Below are positions 33,801-44,887 of a stretch of 64,000 nt of DNA, one piece after another. The position numbers and the translations under genes were made by a program. Positions within the stretch are counted from its first letter, which is position 1. Every line of letters begins with the position of its first letter. The DNA is from Allacma fusca (taxonomy: Eukaryota; Arthropoda; Collembola; Symphypleona; Sminthuridae): positions 40,287,067-40,351,066 of the forward strand of contig OX359245.1 of assembly GCA_947179485.1 (NCBI GenBank). Direction: 5' to 3'. The notes below the pieces were generated by a model. It searched no databases. It saw nothing but the letters and a program-made list of their open reading frames with translations, and was not told where the DNA came from.

Positions 33801-36493
33801 TACGGGACGACCCACTAGATCATCAAGAGATTGGGTCCCGGAAACTTCTTGAAATAATTGTGAGGCTTTTTTAAATGTTGGTTTTTTTTCCTGAGGTTTT
33901 TTATCTTGCCATTGTTGAATTGCTTCCGAGAGTTTGTACAGTATGCCTTTTATTGATGCACTGTCAGTGAAATTAGTTTCAGCGATACGGTTATGAAGTT
34001 TTGGAGCGTTTTCGATTAGACTTAGTGATTCTTCCGTTGTTGAAAATTTTCTGTCAAAATAAAATTATGAGAGAAAAATTTCAAGTTAGTGATTGTTGGA
34101 GATGTTAACATTTTTTCCAGACACTTACTTTCCAATCAAGTACTGTTCAAGTTGCTTCGGGAAAATAATTCCCGTCATGATGCCATCGACGGTGAATTTA
34201 GCTCGAACTACTTCGGAACCTTCGAAGCAAATCCTCGTAGCGAAGAAAACATTTGCGGCGGCCACAAATTTCCTGTCGGACTGTTTAATACTCCAAATGA
34301 ATTCGTTGCTGGTGGGTAGCGGTATCCTCAGATTTATGATAATTTCATAAGGACTAATGTATGTTCCTCCGCCAGGTTTAAGGAAATCGTCATCCAAAGG
34401 CATGAATCTTTCGGAACTGCCTGTAATAATCCGTATTTACAACTTTTCATATTTCTTATTTCCTTACATTTAAAGCAATGGTGTTCCAAATAGCTTATCT
34501 GCATTTAACCTAAATTATTATCAAAGCATTGTAAGGTGACTACTCCACCAGCAGCAGCGAAAAAGGTGTTTGAATCTGATGCCGGATTTCCTGATGGAAT
34601 GCTTCCTCCGATAGTCTAAAGAAATAAATCAAGTGTTTATTAAATACCTCATTATTTATTAATCCCAAAATTAAATTCCCTAACTAACAAGTTGAATTTG
34701 AGATGGTTATGTGTAATTTCAGCTGATTCAACTTACAGCAGCGTTTCTGGTTTGAACGTCACCCAAAGTAGAGAGCATATTAAGTATGGCGGAATATAGA
34801 ATCGAGTTATTTTTCTGTTTCAGTTGAAGAAAACAAAATGACTGGAGATCCGAAAATGTCGCTCGACTGCCAATAACCAAGTGAGTGTCATTTTCTTGGA
34901 TTGTGTCAAGTTCGGGAATCCCCCTCGGAATTTGAATATACACGGGGCTATCCTTCAATTCTAAATTCAAAATTTTGAGACTGAATAAGAACATTTTCAA
35001 GTTATCACAGACCAGATAATCACCAAAAAATTTTTTTTAAAGCAACTTCAGAATAAGCTTCTGCTCTTACGAATCTCAGTATTTCCACCAACCAGCTTTG
35101 CAAAGGAATACTCATATTTAAGTTTTAGCAAAGATTTCAAGCTGTGCGGCCGGCACCAGGTCGCAAACTGGTTCCGAAATATTAAAGCTTTCTCGTAATC
35201 TTGTGCATTGAGCTGTAAAAGCATATAGTTTGGTATTTCCCAGCTTTTACATCTGAAATACTCTAGAATGATTCGAATTGTTTCTTATGAGTACCTGTAA
35301 CTCTGAAGGAAATATTGGTTCCTGAGTTGGGTCATAAGGTCTGAATTCCGAAGGATTTATCAGACTCTGCTCCGTCTGGTTTTCAAAACAGTTTCCATTG
35401 ACGTCACTCTTGGTTTCTCCATTCTTGTTCCTGCAACAGTTCTCAGCTCCGCAAAATGTTTTCAGTCCTTGGAGGATCGGCCGGTAGCCCGTGCATCGGC
35501 ACAAATTACCTTTTAATAATACGACCCGTTACATCAATCAATAGTTAAGGAATACTTGATAACTATAGAGGAATGAAAGCAATATTGACAGAACTTGAGA
35601 AACTGCTCTGATAATAATAATTATTCATGATAAAACAGTGACATTTATAACAATCTTCGCTTTTCCCTCCTAAGAATAATGCAATATCTGCTTTGTAGAA
35701 ACTTCGGGGTCTAAAAAACGTCTGGGTCTTTGTTGTACCATATAACGAGCTCTCCAGCTCTTCCTCACTGGGTGTAGGATTATTTCGTAAGAGGGCGTAA
35801 GTGGACATGACGAAACCAGGAGTACAGAATCCACATTGAGAACCATGACTTTTAGCTATCCTCTCTTGGATTGGATGAAGCCCTTGCTTGATGCTTCCGA
35901 GCCCTTCCACCGTTACTATTGAAGTACCATGGAGGGAACATAGAGGCGCTAGGCAAGCGTTGACGGCTGCATTTCTACATCGGTTATTATAAATTTCGTT
36001 TGATTATTATCACAGCATGATGAGATATATTTTTACTTCCTGAGCAAATTACGTAATTTTTCCCGTTCCAGAGTTCACATAAGACACCATGACCGTACAT
36101 GCGCCACAGCCTCCTTCATTACATGCATTTTTCGCACCGTACAATCTCACTGCAAGGTGTTTATCAAGATTTAAATTCACATTTTTAATTATAACGGTTA
36201 ATAATTGGTAATCGTGCTATTTTAGTATTTAATAATTTTGTATAATAATTGTAGGCAATGAAAACGACATTAATCTCATTATAGTTTCAAATATTAAAGT
36301 GACTTACATTTGTCCCGTAGATAACGAAGCAAAGACCATTGTGGATTCGGGTTCGGCTCGAGGACCTTTATTGAAGTAAATTTTTTTAGAGATCCAATTC
36401 TCATTAATTTAAACGCAATTCCCAAATAGTTATAAATTAGACTACCTTTTTCCCGTTCACAAAAAATATGAGAGTGTCACTCCCAGTTGACAT
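30851..36493 (-). CDS. Xanthine dehydrogenase/aldehyde oxidase family enzyme (17 exons, 1286 aa)
   Basis: Exons from the 5' end: 36446-36493, 36308-36365, 36053-36149, 35739-35974, 35295-35509, 35071-35212, 34737-34960, 34510-34615, 34129-34420, 33070-34050, 32618-32984, 32195-32518, 31892-32020, 31627-31754, 31464-31551, 31129-31383, 30851-31021. They sum to 3861 bases with consistent phases and no internal stop. Domains: 2Fe-2S cluster I with CNEGGCGAC (residues 45-53); cluster II with HGSQCGFC and [11 protein letters not shown] domain about 219-472; molybdopterin domain to the end. Glu784 in FGGKETR, Phe896 in AFRGFGAPQ and Glu1234 in GEPPL match catalytic residues of xanthine dehydrogenase (bovine Glu802, Phe914, Glu1261). 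The family hydroxylates purines or aldehydes in cytosol or peroxisomes. Oddly, the position of bovine Arg880 appears to be Ser862, so purine use is uncertain. Confidence 0.9.
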
Positions 36494-36931
36494 TTTAGTG
36501 GCTATGGTTGCTGATTTTGCGGTAGTTGATTTATAAGCTTAGGGTTTGTTTTCTGAGCTTTTGAAGCCTCCGACCAGAAATTGGGAATTCAGTCAAACAA
36601 CTTCAGAAGAGAGACTGGAGAGAGGCTGTGTTATTTACAATATGATGGCATGCTTACTTACAGACGTATAATCACAATTCGGTAGTTAACCGCAGTAGCA
36701 CTGAAGTTGGATAGTTCTTGCTGAAGTTCCTTCCATTCAATTGCGTATATCCATTCCCCATATGCATTAACAATAGTTTGAGCATAAAACATAGTTTATT
36801 TACAGTATGCGTGCAAGTGTCTACCTTGCATGTTGTATTGAGGCTGTCTATCTCACCAGGGCTGACCTTCAAATCACTGACTCTTAGCGTTAATTATTAC
36901 TGAAACGGCTTTATTGTACTTGGAGTGATAC
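36494..36931. other. Promoter-side gap between XDH-like gene and retrotransposon
   Basis: Only 438 bases separate the start codon from the 3' LTR of the retrotransposon, which has the same orientation. No other gene seen. The last four bases, ATAC, are the left target duplication. Confidence 0.5.
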
Positions 36932-37485
36932 TGAAACATAATGATGTTTAGTTGCTTATTATGAAATAGGGTTTATAAATGGTCCTTAGGATTTTATGCA
37001 ACAAGGAGTGGTTTCACTCACACCTAAACTCAGATATATAAACTACTCGCAAGTAAGGGGGTACTGTCTGGGTGACACGGGTATTTCTGAAGTGTAATAC
37101 GGGTAAATGATTGTGTAATAAAATATGATTGGAACTGTGTATTATATTCTGATAATATACTTAACGTGTGTATATTTATTAAGTCTTATTCCTTGAGTCT
37201 CTCTTTTACAACCTCTAAATCTATTTCACAAGTTAGATCTTTGCTCTCGATCTTCCAATATCCAACTAAACTTCTATCTCCTTCCAAACCTCTCAAACTG
37301 GCTTGGCGTCCTTTCTTATCTTCTTCCAACTCATCACATTTCATTCCTTAGAGTATCTTATTTTACCTTTGCATTTAAGGTACATTTGTAAATCTAATCT
37401 TTGATCTTATTCAAATGTTGTTCCTTAGGAACATTTTAACTTTGAACTCTTATTCTATATTTCTAATATATTTCTATCCGCGACA
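36932..37485 (-). repeat. 3' LTR
   Basis: 554 bases; read on the minus strand it starts TGTCGCGGATAG and ends ATGTTTCA (TG...CA). A TTTATATATC box (about 37035) and AATAAA are present. Being upstream of and parallel to the XDH-like gene, it could act as an added promoter. Confidence 0.95.
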
Positions 37486-37500
37486 CACCCCCTTCCCGAA
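37486..37500 (-). promoter_or_regulatory. Polypurine tract (plus-strand primer)
   Basis: Read on the minus strand, GGGAAGGGGGTG directly precedes the 3' LTR, as expected for the primer of plus-strand DNA synthesis. Confidence 0.75.
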
Positions 37501-38476
37501 AAAGAATTCGTCTCGAATTCAAACAATAAATTCATTAATTAATAGGAGTGTGTACTTATATACATCATAAACAAAACAAAAACAAAAACAAAATTCAGAC
37601 TTAACAATCAGTCTAATGAAATGTATAAGGAAATATAATAATTATATTATATTGGTTGATGTGCAATTCCTTAGGAATTGAAAAAAAAAATGTAATTCGT
37701 ATAACACTATAATTTTGAATTATACCATCTTGTCAATTTCTTCTCTTGATTCTATTGAAAACACTATATGTAAGGTCATCAGACTTCATGATCTTCGTAT
37801 CTCCATGTGTTGTATTATGTTGTAGAATTCGCTACTTTGGTTGGGATCACAATAACCATAACATAAATACTGAAACAAATATAACATGTTTCGAATCCGA
37901 AGTACATAATTAGAATACACGCTTTTAATTATTTTTAATCATTTCCTCTAGTCATATCATCATCCTTAACTTTAAATCAATTCAAGTGACATCATAATTC
38001 TTATATTATTGTAAATTAAGATTACCGAACGTGTTATTAAATAACTATTGGATGTAAGCAAGCAAAAATTAACTGCAAAGCCAGGAAAAGTCTCGAACTA
38101 AGTCTCGTGCTCTTCCTGTAGTAGTAAATATACAAACAAAATTAATTTCACATCACAATTTCATAAATGTATTCACATTAATTTACAACTGTGGAAAAAC
38201 AAATTCACATATTTTTCCATTTTTATAAGACTTCATATGTTTATGTAAGCATTTTTAAAATACTTAGAATACTTCTATGTACTGAAAATTCATTTCAATA
38301 TTACATACGGTATGGTTACCAAATATATTAAAGCTTATTTTCTCTTAGGAAATAATTATCAGTTTTACTATTCTACTAAATTATCTTAACTTCTTAAAAT
38401 TATGAAGCACAGCACTAAGATTATTATCAACACACGTTGACGACTGACTGAAATAAGATGTTGCTCACTGCAGGGC
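37501..38476. other. 3' untranslated part of the retrotransposon
   Basis: AT-rich, between the pol stop and the polypurine tract, with no ORF of note. Confidence 0.5.
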
Positions 38477-41400
38477 TTACTCCTTATAGAAACCAGGAGG
38501 CCGTGCGGCGAGTCTTTTTGGTCGGCGCAGAGCTTCTGACGGATCAAAACGCACTGCCTGCCGGAGGAGTGCTAAAGACTCTCCACTGGCAGACAGACGC
38601 CGCTTGGCTCTTGGCTGTCCCGACTGTGCTGATGATTCAGCCTCAAAAATTTCCTCCTCACCCAAGCTTACGGGCGGACTAGAGAGAGAGGGAGCTATAT
38701 ACGTATATGCATGTGTCCCTGTGGGATCACTAACGATACGTTGACGTTTACTTACACTAGGCATATCCTCTGTACCAACATGTACATGCTTAGTGGCTAC
38801 TTTCTTAACATTTACATTATCTTTACTGGCAATTCCTAAGTCATGTATATTTACAGTGATAGGTTGTGTTACGACTGTCTGTGGGATTTTAATTTTAGCC
38901 TTCTTAGGAATACCTTTATAAGTGTAACTTACAGGTATACTCTTAGGGATTTCAGGTATTATTTTCCTAGGAGTTTTAAGTTTGGCTTTGGAAATTTTGG
39001 ACTTTAGGACGGGTTTATTTAAATTAATCTTAGGAGTTTTTAATTTCGGTCTTGGAGTTTGACAGGAAACCTTCCTTAGGGATTTCAACTGGGAATCATT
39101 TTGAATTGGATTCGTTAATGCAATTGTAGGGTTATTAAAAGGAAGGAACACTGTGTCTGCACTCGTAAGTATTTCCGTCTGTGTGTGTTCATGTACATTC
39201 ATATCACTCGTAAGGTCTTTCTCTTGTGTGTTTTCATTACGGAGATCACTAATAATTGGAATAATCTCTGTGTGTTTATTAATCACTGTTATGTCTCTGT
39301 GTTTTAGTTTTGAGAGTTTGAATAATCGAATTTCCCATTTTGGGTATGTAATTAGTGTCTTTGTAGTTTTAAATTGTTCTAAATAATCCGAACATAAGTC
39401 TTTTTCCTTTAGGATTTTTAATGTGTTACGAGTGTTGATACGAGCTTCTATAGCGTCTATAAGTACATGTGGAAAGGCTTCGTATATATTTAGAGTCTCA
39501 AAATTGGAACTCGCAGCACTTTCAGGTAAGTCTGTGAAACTAATTAAGTCATTTAGTTCATTTTCTTTATCATTGTGATTTTCCTCTAGGAAAATTGACT
39601 GTTCACGTTCAAACACTTCGTTGCTAGCTTCAAAAATATTATTATTAGATAGGTTTAATAATTCCTGACTAATATTCTGTTCTGAAGTGTCAGTGGAACT
39701 TTGCTGTGTACGACTTATATTGGAAATCATAGATAAACGTGAGTTATTTGTATGAAGTAAAAATTCCTTAACTGCTTCATTAATTTGTAAGTGTTGTACA
39801 TTTATATTCACTTCTTCCTCATTATCAAATCTAGATGAATTAGGGTTATTTATTGCAACTATATCACTTAGGATTGAGTTCGCTGCACTTTCCTCTGAGG
39901 AATTTGGAGTTGAATTTATTATTTCAGTTCTGTAATTAGAATTATTAAAGAAAAGTTCTCCAGGGGTAAATTGTTCAATTTCCCTAATCTCTGGAACTAC
40001 GGGTTGGAAATTCCCGAACATATCAAATTCTGCTTGTTGCAGTTGTTCAGAGTCACTATCATTATGTAACTCTTCAATGTCAATACGATTATGAACTATG
40101 TCTGGTTCTTCGAGGATTGTATTTTGAATTATTGTATTATTATTTGTAATATTATGTAACTCTAAATTTATGAGTTCACTTTGATTTAAATGTTCACTGA
40201 GTCTTGAAGTGCTAGCTACTTCCTCAGGATAATAATTATTTGTATTCATGATTTCATCATTTGTGTTCATGTTAAATTCATTCATTATTTGTGAATTAGG
40301 ATTGAAATTAAAATTAAAATTAATTTCTGGTGCTTGAGGGATGGAATTGTTGAAATCTCTAACAACGACAGGTTCTGGTTGGAACAACTGTGGCGGAGCT
40401 ATTACGATTTCTTCAAGTCTCCTTCTTGTGGACCTAGTGACGGGAGGCAATTCTATGACTTCTCGTACTGGTCTTCTACTTCTGGTATTACGGTATGGTT
40501 CTGAAGTTTCCTCAGGCTGATTATTATTGGAATTTTCATTTTCTGTTTGAGTATATGTTGGCTGACCTCTATGAGGAGTGCGCATCTCTTCATCTTGGTT
40601 ATTTGTATTATGTAATGTATGTGCATTACCAAAGGTAAATGGAGTTATATTCGATTGAATATAACTTTGTCGAGATGGAAAATAAGTATTCCTTGCTGGG
40701 ATTGTACTGAAATGTGAGGAATAATATGAAGTTGAATTTCCTTCGTTCTGTAGTCCCGTTGCTGAAGTGATATCTGCTTCCTCAACTGAACGTGGAAAAT
40801 TATTGCCTCTTGATGCTAATTCATTAGGCTGAGGAGAAAAGGTGATCAATCTTTCCCTCAGGTCTTCATTATCGTCTTGAGCGGAATAACTTTCTGATGA
40901 ACTGGAACTATGTCCTTGACTGTCTTGTCTATGTGGTACATAAGTTTCTCTGCGGTAGTAATTCGGGTTTTGAATAATTCTTGAGCCAAAGGAGGGAGTC
41001 ATACTAAAGTTATTATCAGTATATTTTCCTCCAGGAATTACATATGGATATTCTTCTTCCCATTGCACAGGTCTTACATATGGTGCAATGTTATGTATAT
41101 GTACATTACGCAAATTAGTTCCCATATGAAGTAATAATGGTTTTACTTGGAATGCTTGGTCTGAAATTACCTTGACAATTTCATACGGTCCAAGCCATTT
41201 TGGTCCGAGTTGATGCGGATTTTGTGCCTTTAATTTCACTAAGTCTCCTTGCAAATAAATATGTTCTTTTCTCTTTGCATTAAATATTTCATCTCTATGC
41301 TTTTGCTGTTGAGTAGTGAGTATAACTGCTTTTTCAGTAGCTTTTTGTACTTGATGAGCTTGTTCCTCAGGAGAATTTATTTCATGCGGAATTAAAACTG

Positions 41401-44400
41401 GTGTAATAAGATCTAATATGGTCAATGGTTCTCTGCCATGGAATAGAAAATACGGAGAATAGTTTGTGCCTTCGTTGACATGAAAATTATGTGCTCGAAC
41501 TGCTAAGGGAAGTAAAGAGTCCCACTTGTTATATTCTTTATCAATGTATTTCTTTATGAATGTCTTGATTGTCTTATTCTGACGTTCAACAATCCCCATA
41601 CTCTGCGGACTGTTAGGCATGACTATAATATGCTTGATTCCTCTGGATTTTAACCATAGTGGAAATTCTCCATGTGCGAAGTGCGTTCCACCATCTGTCA
41701 CTATTTCTCTAGGAAAATGATGTTCCTTTATAATTGTATTTTCCAGAAGTCTCTGGGAATCTTTGGAAGTATGAGTCTGGGATGTTGCTGCAAATACATA
41801 TCGTGTAGTGTAATCTATCATGATTAATGCATATTGATGTCCCTTAGGTGATTTGGGTAATGGTCCAATCCAATCCAACGCTACTCTTTGAAGAGCTTTA
41901 GCTGGCGGTGGAATTGTGTGTCGATGACCTGCCACTGCTGTATTTCTGGGATTATGGAGTTGACATACTTCACATGATTGTAAAAATTTCTGTACATCTC
42001 GAAACATATTTTGCCAGTAATATCTGATATACAAAGCTGAAAAAGTTTTGTATATTCCGGCATGTCCTCCTTCAGGGTCGGAGTGAAATAATTGCATAAT
42101 TTCATGTTGTAAAGATTTTGGGATGACTAATCTCCATGGATTTGCTGTAAGTCCATTATCAATTCTGTATAGTAGTCCATGGATTAATGCATAATTTTTA
42201 CCAAATATGTGAGGCGGATCGCTGACATGGTCCCCTTCTTTGACTAATTTCAATATGATATCTGATAATTTTGCATCTTCTGCCTGTTTCCTTAGGAAAA
42301 GGTCTGAATTTCCTCCAACTGTTGCTGCAATTGCCCTATCTTCCTCACCAATTTCAATTAAATTTGAATTGAGTAAAGTCGTAGATATTCTTCTTATCAC
42401 TTCTCTGGAAAGGCAATCTGCATGCGCCATTTTCTTTCCAGGGACGTGTTCAATGGTATGAGGTTGGGCTGCCAACATCATGGTCCAACGAGCTATCCGG
42501 TTGTGCGGATCTTTGAGGGTCATGATGTGTTGAAGGCTGTGATGGTCCGTACGTATATGGACCATCTTTCCATATACATATTGGCGGAACTTTTGGAGTC
42601 CCCAAACAATGGCGAGGCATTCCCTATCTCTAGCGTCCCATTTCCTCTCGGCTTCTGTGAGAGACCTTGAGGCATAGTGTATGGGATGCATGGTCTTATC
42701 GTCAATGCTTTGATGTAAGATAGCGCCTATACCATAAGCACTAGCATCTGTGTAGAGATATAGTTCTGCATCAGGATTATAAAATTGTAGGACGGGAGCT
42801 GATATTAATGCATGTTTTAATTGTCGGACAGCGTGGTCACATTCTTCAGTCCATGTAAATTTGACTGCTGCCTTCTTCAATTCGTTCAAAGGTTTTGCGA
42901 TGTTTGCATAATCTTGAATAAATTGGCGATACCATTCAGTCATTCCAAGAAATCTCCTTAGGGCTGCTATTGAAGTAGATGGGTCCATATTCATAATTGG
43001 TTCCATTTTCGTATCTATGGGTCGTTTCCCTTCTCCACTAATCATTAAGCCTAGGAATTCTATTTCTTGAAAACCAAATCGACATTTCTTTAATTTAAAC
43101 ATGAGTCCAAAAATCTGTGCTCTTCGGAGTACTAATTCAAATCTGATAAGGAGGTCTTCGAATGTTCCTGCATATATTAGGACGTCGTCTATGTATACCA
43201 GTACGATGGAATACCTCAGGGTGCCCAAGATATCATCCATCATATTTTGAAACTCTCCTGGGGAATTCCTGAATCCAAAAGGAAGCCTATTCATGCAAAA
43301 TTTCCCATCAGGAGTGGTGAATGCCATTTTAAGCCTGGATTTTGCATCCAGCATCCTCTGTAAAAAACCTTGGACTGCATCTAATGAGATGAACCATCTT
43401 GCCCCATGCAAGCGGTCAAATTGATCTTGAGGAATTGGCAATGGATATGTATTCTTTATTACGTTTGGATTGAATCTTCGTAAGTCTAAAACGTAACGCA
43501 TGGTACCATCTGCTTTCTTTACTAATAAAACTGGGTTGTTCCATGGTGAGTCACACGGTGATACAATGCCTTGATCTATATGCTGATTAACCAGTTTCCT
43601 TAGTTCATCTTGTTCTGTAAAAGAAAGCCTATATTGTGGCGTATACACTGGTTTGGCATCACCAGTGTCAATAGTTACGTATTTATAATTAACGCATCCA
43701 AATTCGGTTTCATCCTTTGCAAAGCAATTACGGTACTTATTGATGACTTGCAATAATTGTTGTTGTTGATTTTGATTTAATGTAGGTCCAAACTTGCATT
43801 CATCAGGTGAAAGTGGTGAAAGTATCTTCGTATTTCCCTTAGGAATCTGTTCGTTGTCATTCTTGAGTTCTACTCCATTAAATTCATCATAGTTAGCAAA
43901 TCTTCTTAAAGTCTGTAATGTTGTAGGCCTTTTTGAGGGATTCCACACCATTGTGTAAGTCTTGCCATCTTCCATTGGGCAGACTGTATCCCCGAAAAAT
44001 AAATCTCTTCTGTGTTTACGGATGGGGGAAATTAAGACATTCCCCGTATAGTTGTCTTGAGTCTTCAGGTCTACTCGAGTCCAAGAGCGGGGAAGCAGCT
44101 CATAGGGCCGGGTAGACCGGACAATGCACATTCTCCGGATAGTCGGTGACGAGGACAGGCTGCAATCGGCCGAAGAATCCTCAGGAATAGAGTACTGGGA
44201 AGGCTGGCACCGAGACCTGGTGGTAAGGGTGTCCTCCGACTTTTCCTCCAAAAGTGCCACCGACTTGGGGTTGCACGTGATTGTCGCCCGATGTTTGTAA
44301 AGAAAATCTCCACCAAGGAGTAATAAAGAGTTGACATTTGGTATGACGGCGAATTTATGCGATGATATTATGCCATTGATATAATAATGAATAATGGCTG

Positions 44401-44731
44401 TCTTGTTATAAGTGATTGTTGAATTAGTGGTTACTTGTGTAATTGACTTAATCTTGTGTAAATTAAGCTTAATCCCTTCAGGACTGTTGCGTTGTATAGC
44501 GTACGCACACGCTGGAGAAATGGTTGAGAGTCCACCTCCGTTGTCAATTAATGCTTCAATGAAGTATTCATGTTGACCAAAAATCTTCAATTTGTATGTT
44601 ATGTCCGTGGGACTAAATTGATGTTTGAGTAAATACTCAAATTCATCTTGTAAATGTGTAGAGGATTCAGATAATTGAACTGAATCCGGGGTGACTTGAG
44701 ACATCTGGTCTTCACCCATATCTGGTTTCAT
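38477..44731 (-). CDS. pol: Retrotransposon pol polyprotein (2084 aa from first ATG)
   Basis: Protease region near residues 58-145, with ALIDNG in place of the usual DTG/DSG. Reverse transcriptase about 385-565 with YIDD at 513-516. RNase H about 655-775 starting LYTDAS. The integrase zinc motif ends at Cys920/Cys923, and the catalytic triad is Asp953, Asp1013 and Glu1049 (35 residues between the last two). A GPY/F-type module spans about 1160-1222. Residues about 1225-2084 form a long Asn/Ser/Glu-rich tail of unknown function that ends in basic, Lys/Pro-rich blocks. The reading frame stays open upstream of this ATG to 44893, overlapping gag, so expression is probably by -1 frameshifting rather than from this ATG. 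Confidence 0.95.
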   Translation of the reverse strand: MKPDMGEDQMSQVTPDSVQLSESSTHLQDEFEYLLKHQFSPTDITYKLKIFGQHEYFIEALIDNGGGLSTISPACAYAIQRNSPEGIKLNLHKIKSITQVTTNSTITYNKTAIIHYYINGIISSHKFAVIPNVNSLLLLGGDFLYKHRATITCNPKSVALLEEKSEDTLTTRSRCQPSQYSIPEDSSADCSLSSSPTIRRMCIVRSTRPYELLPRSWTRVDLKTQDNYTGNVLISPIRKHRRDLFFGDTVCPMEDGKTYTMVWNPSKRPTTLQTLRRFANYDEFNGVELKNDNEQIPKGNTKILSPLSPDECKFGPTLNQNQQQQLLQVINKYRNCFAKDETEFGCVNYKYVTIDTGDAKPVYTPQYRLSFTEQDELRKLVNQHIDQGIVSPCDSPWNNPVLLVKKADGTMRYVLDLRRFNPNVIKNTYPLPIPQDQFDRLHGARWFISLDAVQGFLQRMLDAKSRLKMAFTTPDGKFCMNRLPFGFRNSPGEFQNMMDDILGTLRYSIVLVYIDDVLIYAGTFEDLLIRFELVLRRAQIFGLMFKLKKCRFGFQEIEFLGLMISGEGKRPIDTKMEPIMNMDPSTSIAALRRFLGMTEWYRQFIQDYANIAKPLNELKKAAVKFTWTEECDHAVRQLKHALISAPVLQFYNPDAELYLYTDASAYGIGAILHQSIDDKTMHPIHYASRSLTEAERKWDARDRECLAIVWGLQKFRQYVYGKMVHIRTDHHSLQHIMTLKDPHNRIARWTMMLAAQPHTIEHVPGKKMAHADCLSREVIRRISTTLLNSNLIEIGEEDRAIAATVGGNSDLFLRKQAEDAKLSDIILKLVKEGDHVSDPPHIFGKNYALIHGLLYRIDNGLTANPWRLVIPKSLQHEIMQLFHSDPEGGHAGIYKTFSALYIRYYWQNMFRDVQKFLQSCEVCQLHNPRNTAVAGHRHTIPPPAKALQRVALDWIGPLPKSPKGHQYALIMIDYTTRYVFAATSQTHTSKDSQRLLENTIIKEHHFPREIVTDGGTHFAHGEFPLWLKSRGIKHIIVMPNSPQSMGIVERQNKTIKTFIKKYIDKEYNKWDSLLPLAVRAHNFHVNEGTNYSPYFLFHGREPLTILDLITPVLIPHEINSPEEQAHQVQKATEKAVILTTQQQKHRDEIFNAKRKEHIYLQGDLVKLKAQNPHQLGPKWLGPYEIVKVISDQAFQVKPLLLHMGTNLRNVHIHNIAPYVRPVQWEEEYPYVIPGGKYTDNNFSMTPSFGSRIIQNPNYYRRETYVPHRQDSQGHSSSSSESYSAQDDNEDLRERLITFSPQPNELASRGNNFPRSVEEADITSATGLQNEGNSTSYYSSHFSTIPARNTYFPSRQSYIQSNITPFTFGNAHTLHNTNNQDEEMRTPHRGQPTYTQTENENSNNNQPEETSEPYRNTRSRRPVREVIELPPVTRSTRRRLEEIVIAPPQLFQPEPVVVRDFNNSIPQAPEINFNFNFNPNSQIMNEFNMNTNDEIMNTNNYYPEEVASTSRLSEHLNQSELINLELHNITNNNTIIQNTILEEPDIVHNRIDIEELHNDSDSEQLQQAEFDMFGNFQPVVPEIREIEQFTPGELFFNNSNYRTEIINSTPNSSEESAANSILSDIVAINNPNSSRFDNEEEVNINVQHLQINEAVKEFLLHTNNSRLSMISNISRTQQSSTDTSEQNISQELLNLSNNNIFEASNEVFEREQSIFLEENHNDKENELNDLISFTDLPESAASSNFETLNIYEAFPHVLIDAIEARINTRNTLKILKEKDLCSDYLEQFKTTKTLITYPKWEIRLFKLSKLKHRDITVINKHTEIIPIISDLRNENTQEKDLTSDMNVHEHTQTEILTSADTVFLPFNNPTIALTNPIQNDSQLKSLRKVSCQTPRPKLKTPKINLNKPVLKSKISKAKLKTPRKIIPEIPKSIPVSYTYKGIPKKAKIKIPQTVVTQPITVNIHDLGIASKDNVNVKKVATKHVHVGTEDMPSVSKRQRIVSDPTGTHAYTYIAPSLSSPPVSLGEEEIFEAESSAQSGQPRAKRRLSASGESLALLRQAVRFDPSEALRRPKRLAARPPGFYKE

Positions 44732-44844
44732 CTTCTTAATTGTAGGTTGGAATTCTTCCTTAGGAGAAGTTCCTAAATCTTGACTTAAATTAGTTTTCTT
44801 AATAATAGGCTGGCTTCTATTCTGTACATTATTTACATTGTTGC

Positions 44845-44887
44845 TAGTAGTCAGTTTGTCCCGTAAAAACTGACCGACTAGTTTAAA
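44845..44887 (-). promoter_or_regulatory. -1 ribosomal frameshift signal between gag and pol
   Basis: On the minus strand the heptamer T TTA AAC (44887-44881) sits in the gag frame directly before the gag TAG (44880-44878). After a 5-base spacer there is a stem: GTCAGTTT (44874-44867) pairs with AAACTGAC (44857-44850) around a 9-base loop, extended by a G-U pair, a bulged C and four more pairs (TAGT/ACTA). The pol frame is -1 relative to gag and is open across this site. Heptamer class, spacer and stem match well-studied -1 signals. Confidence 0.85.
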
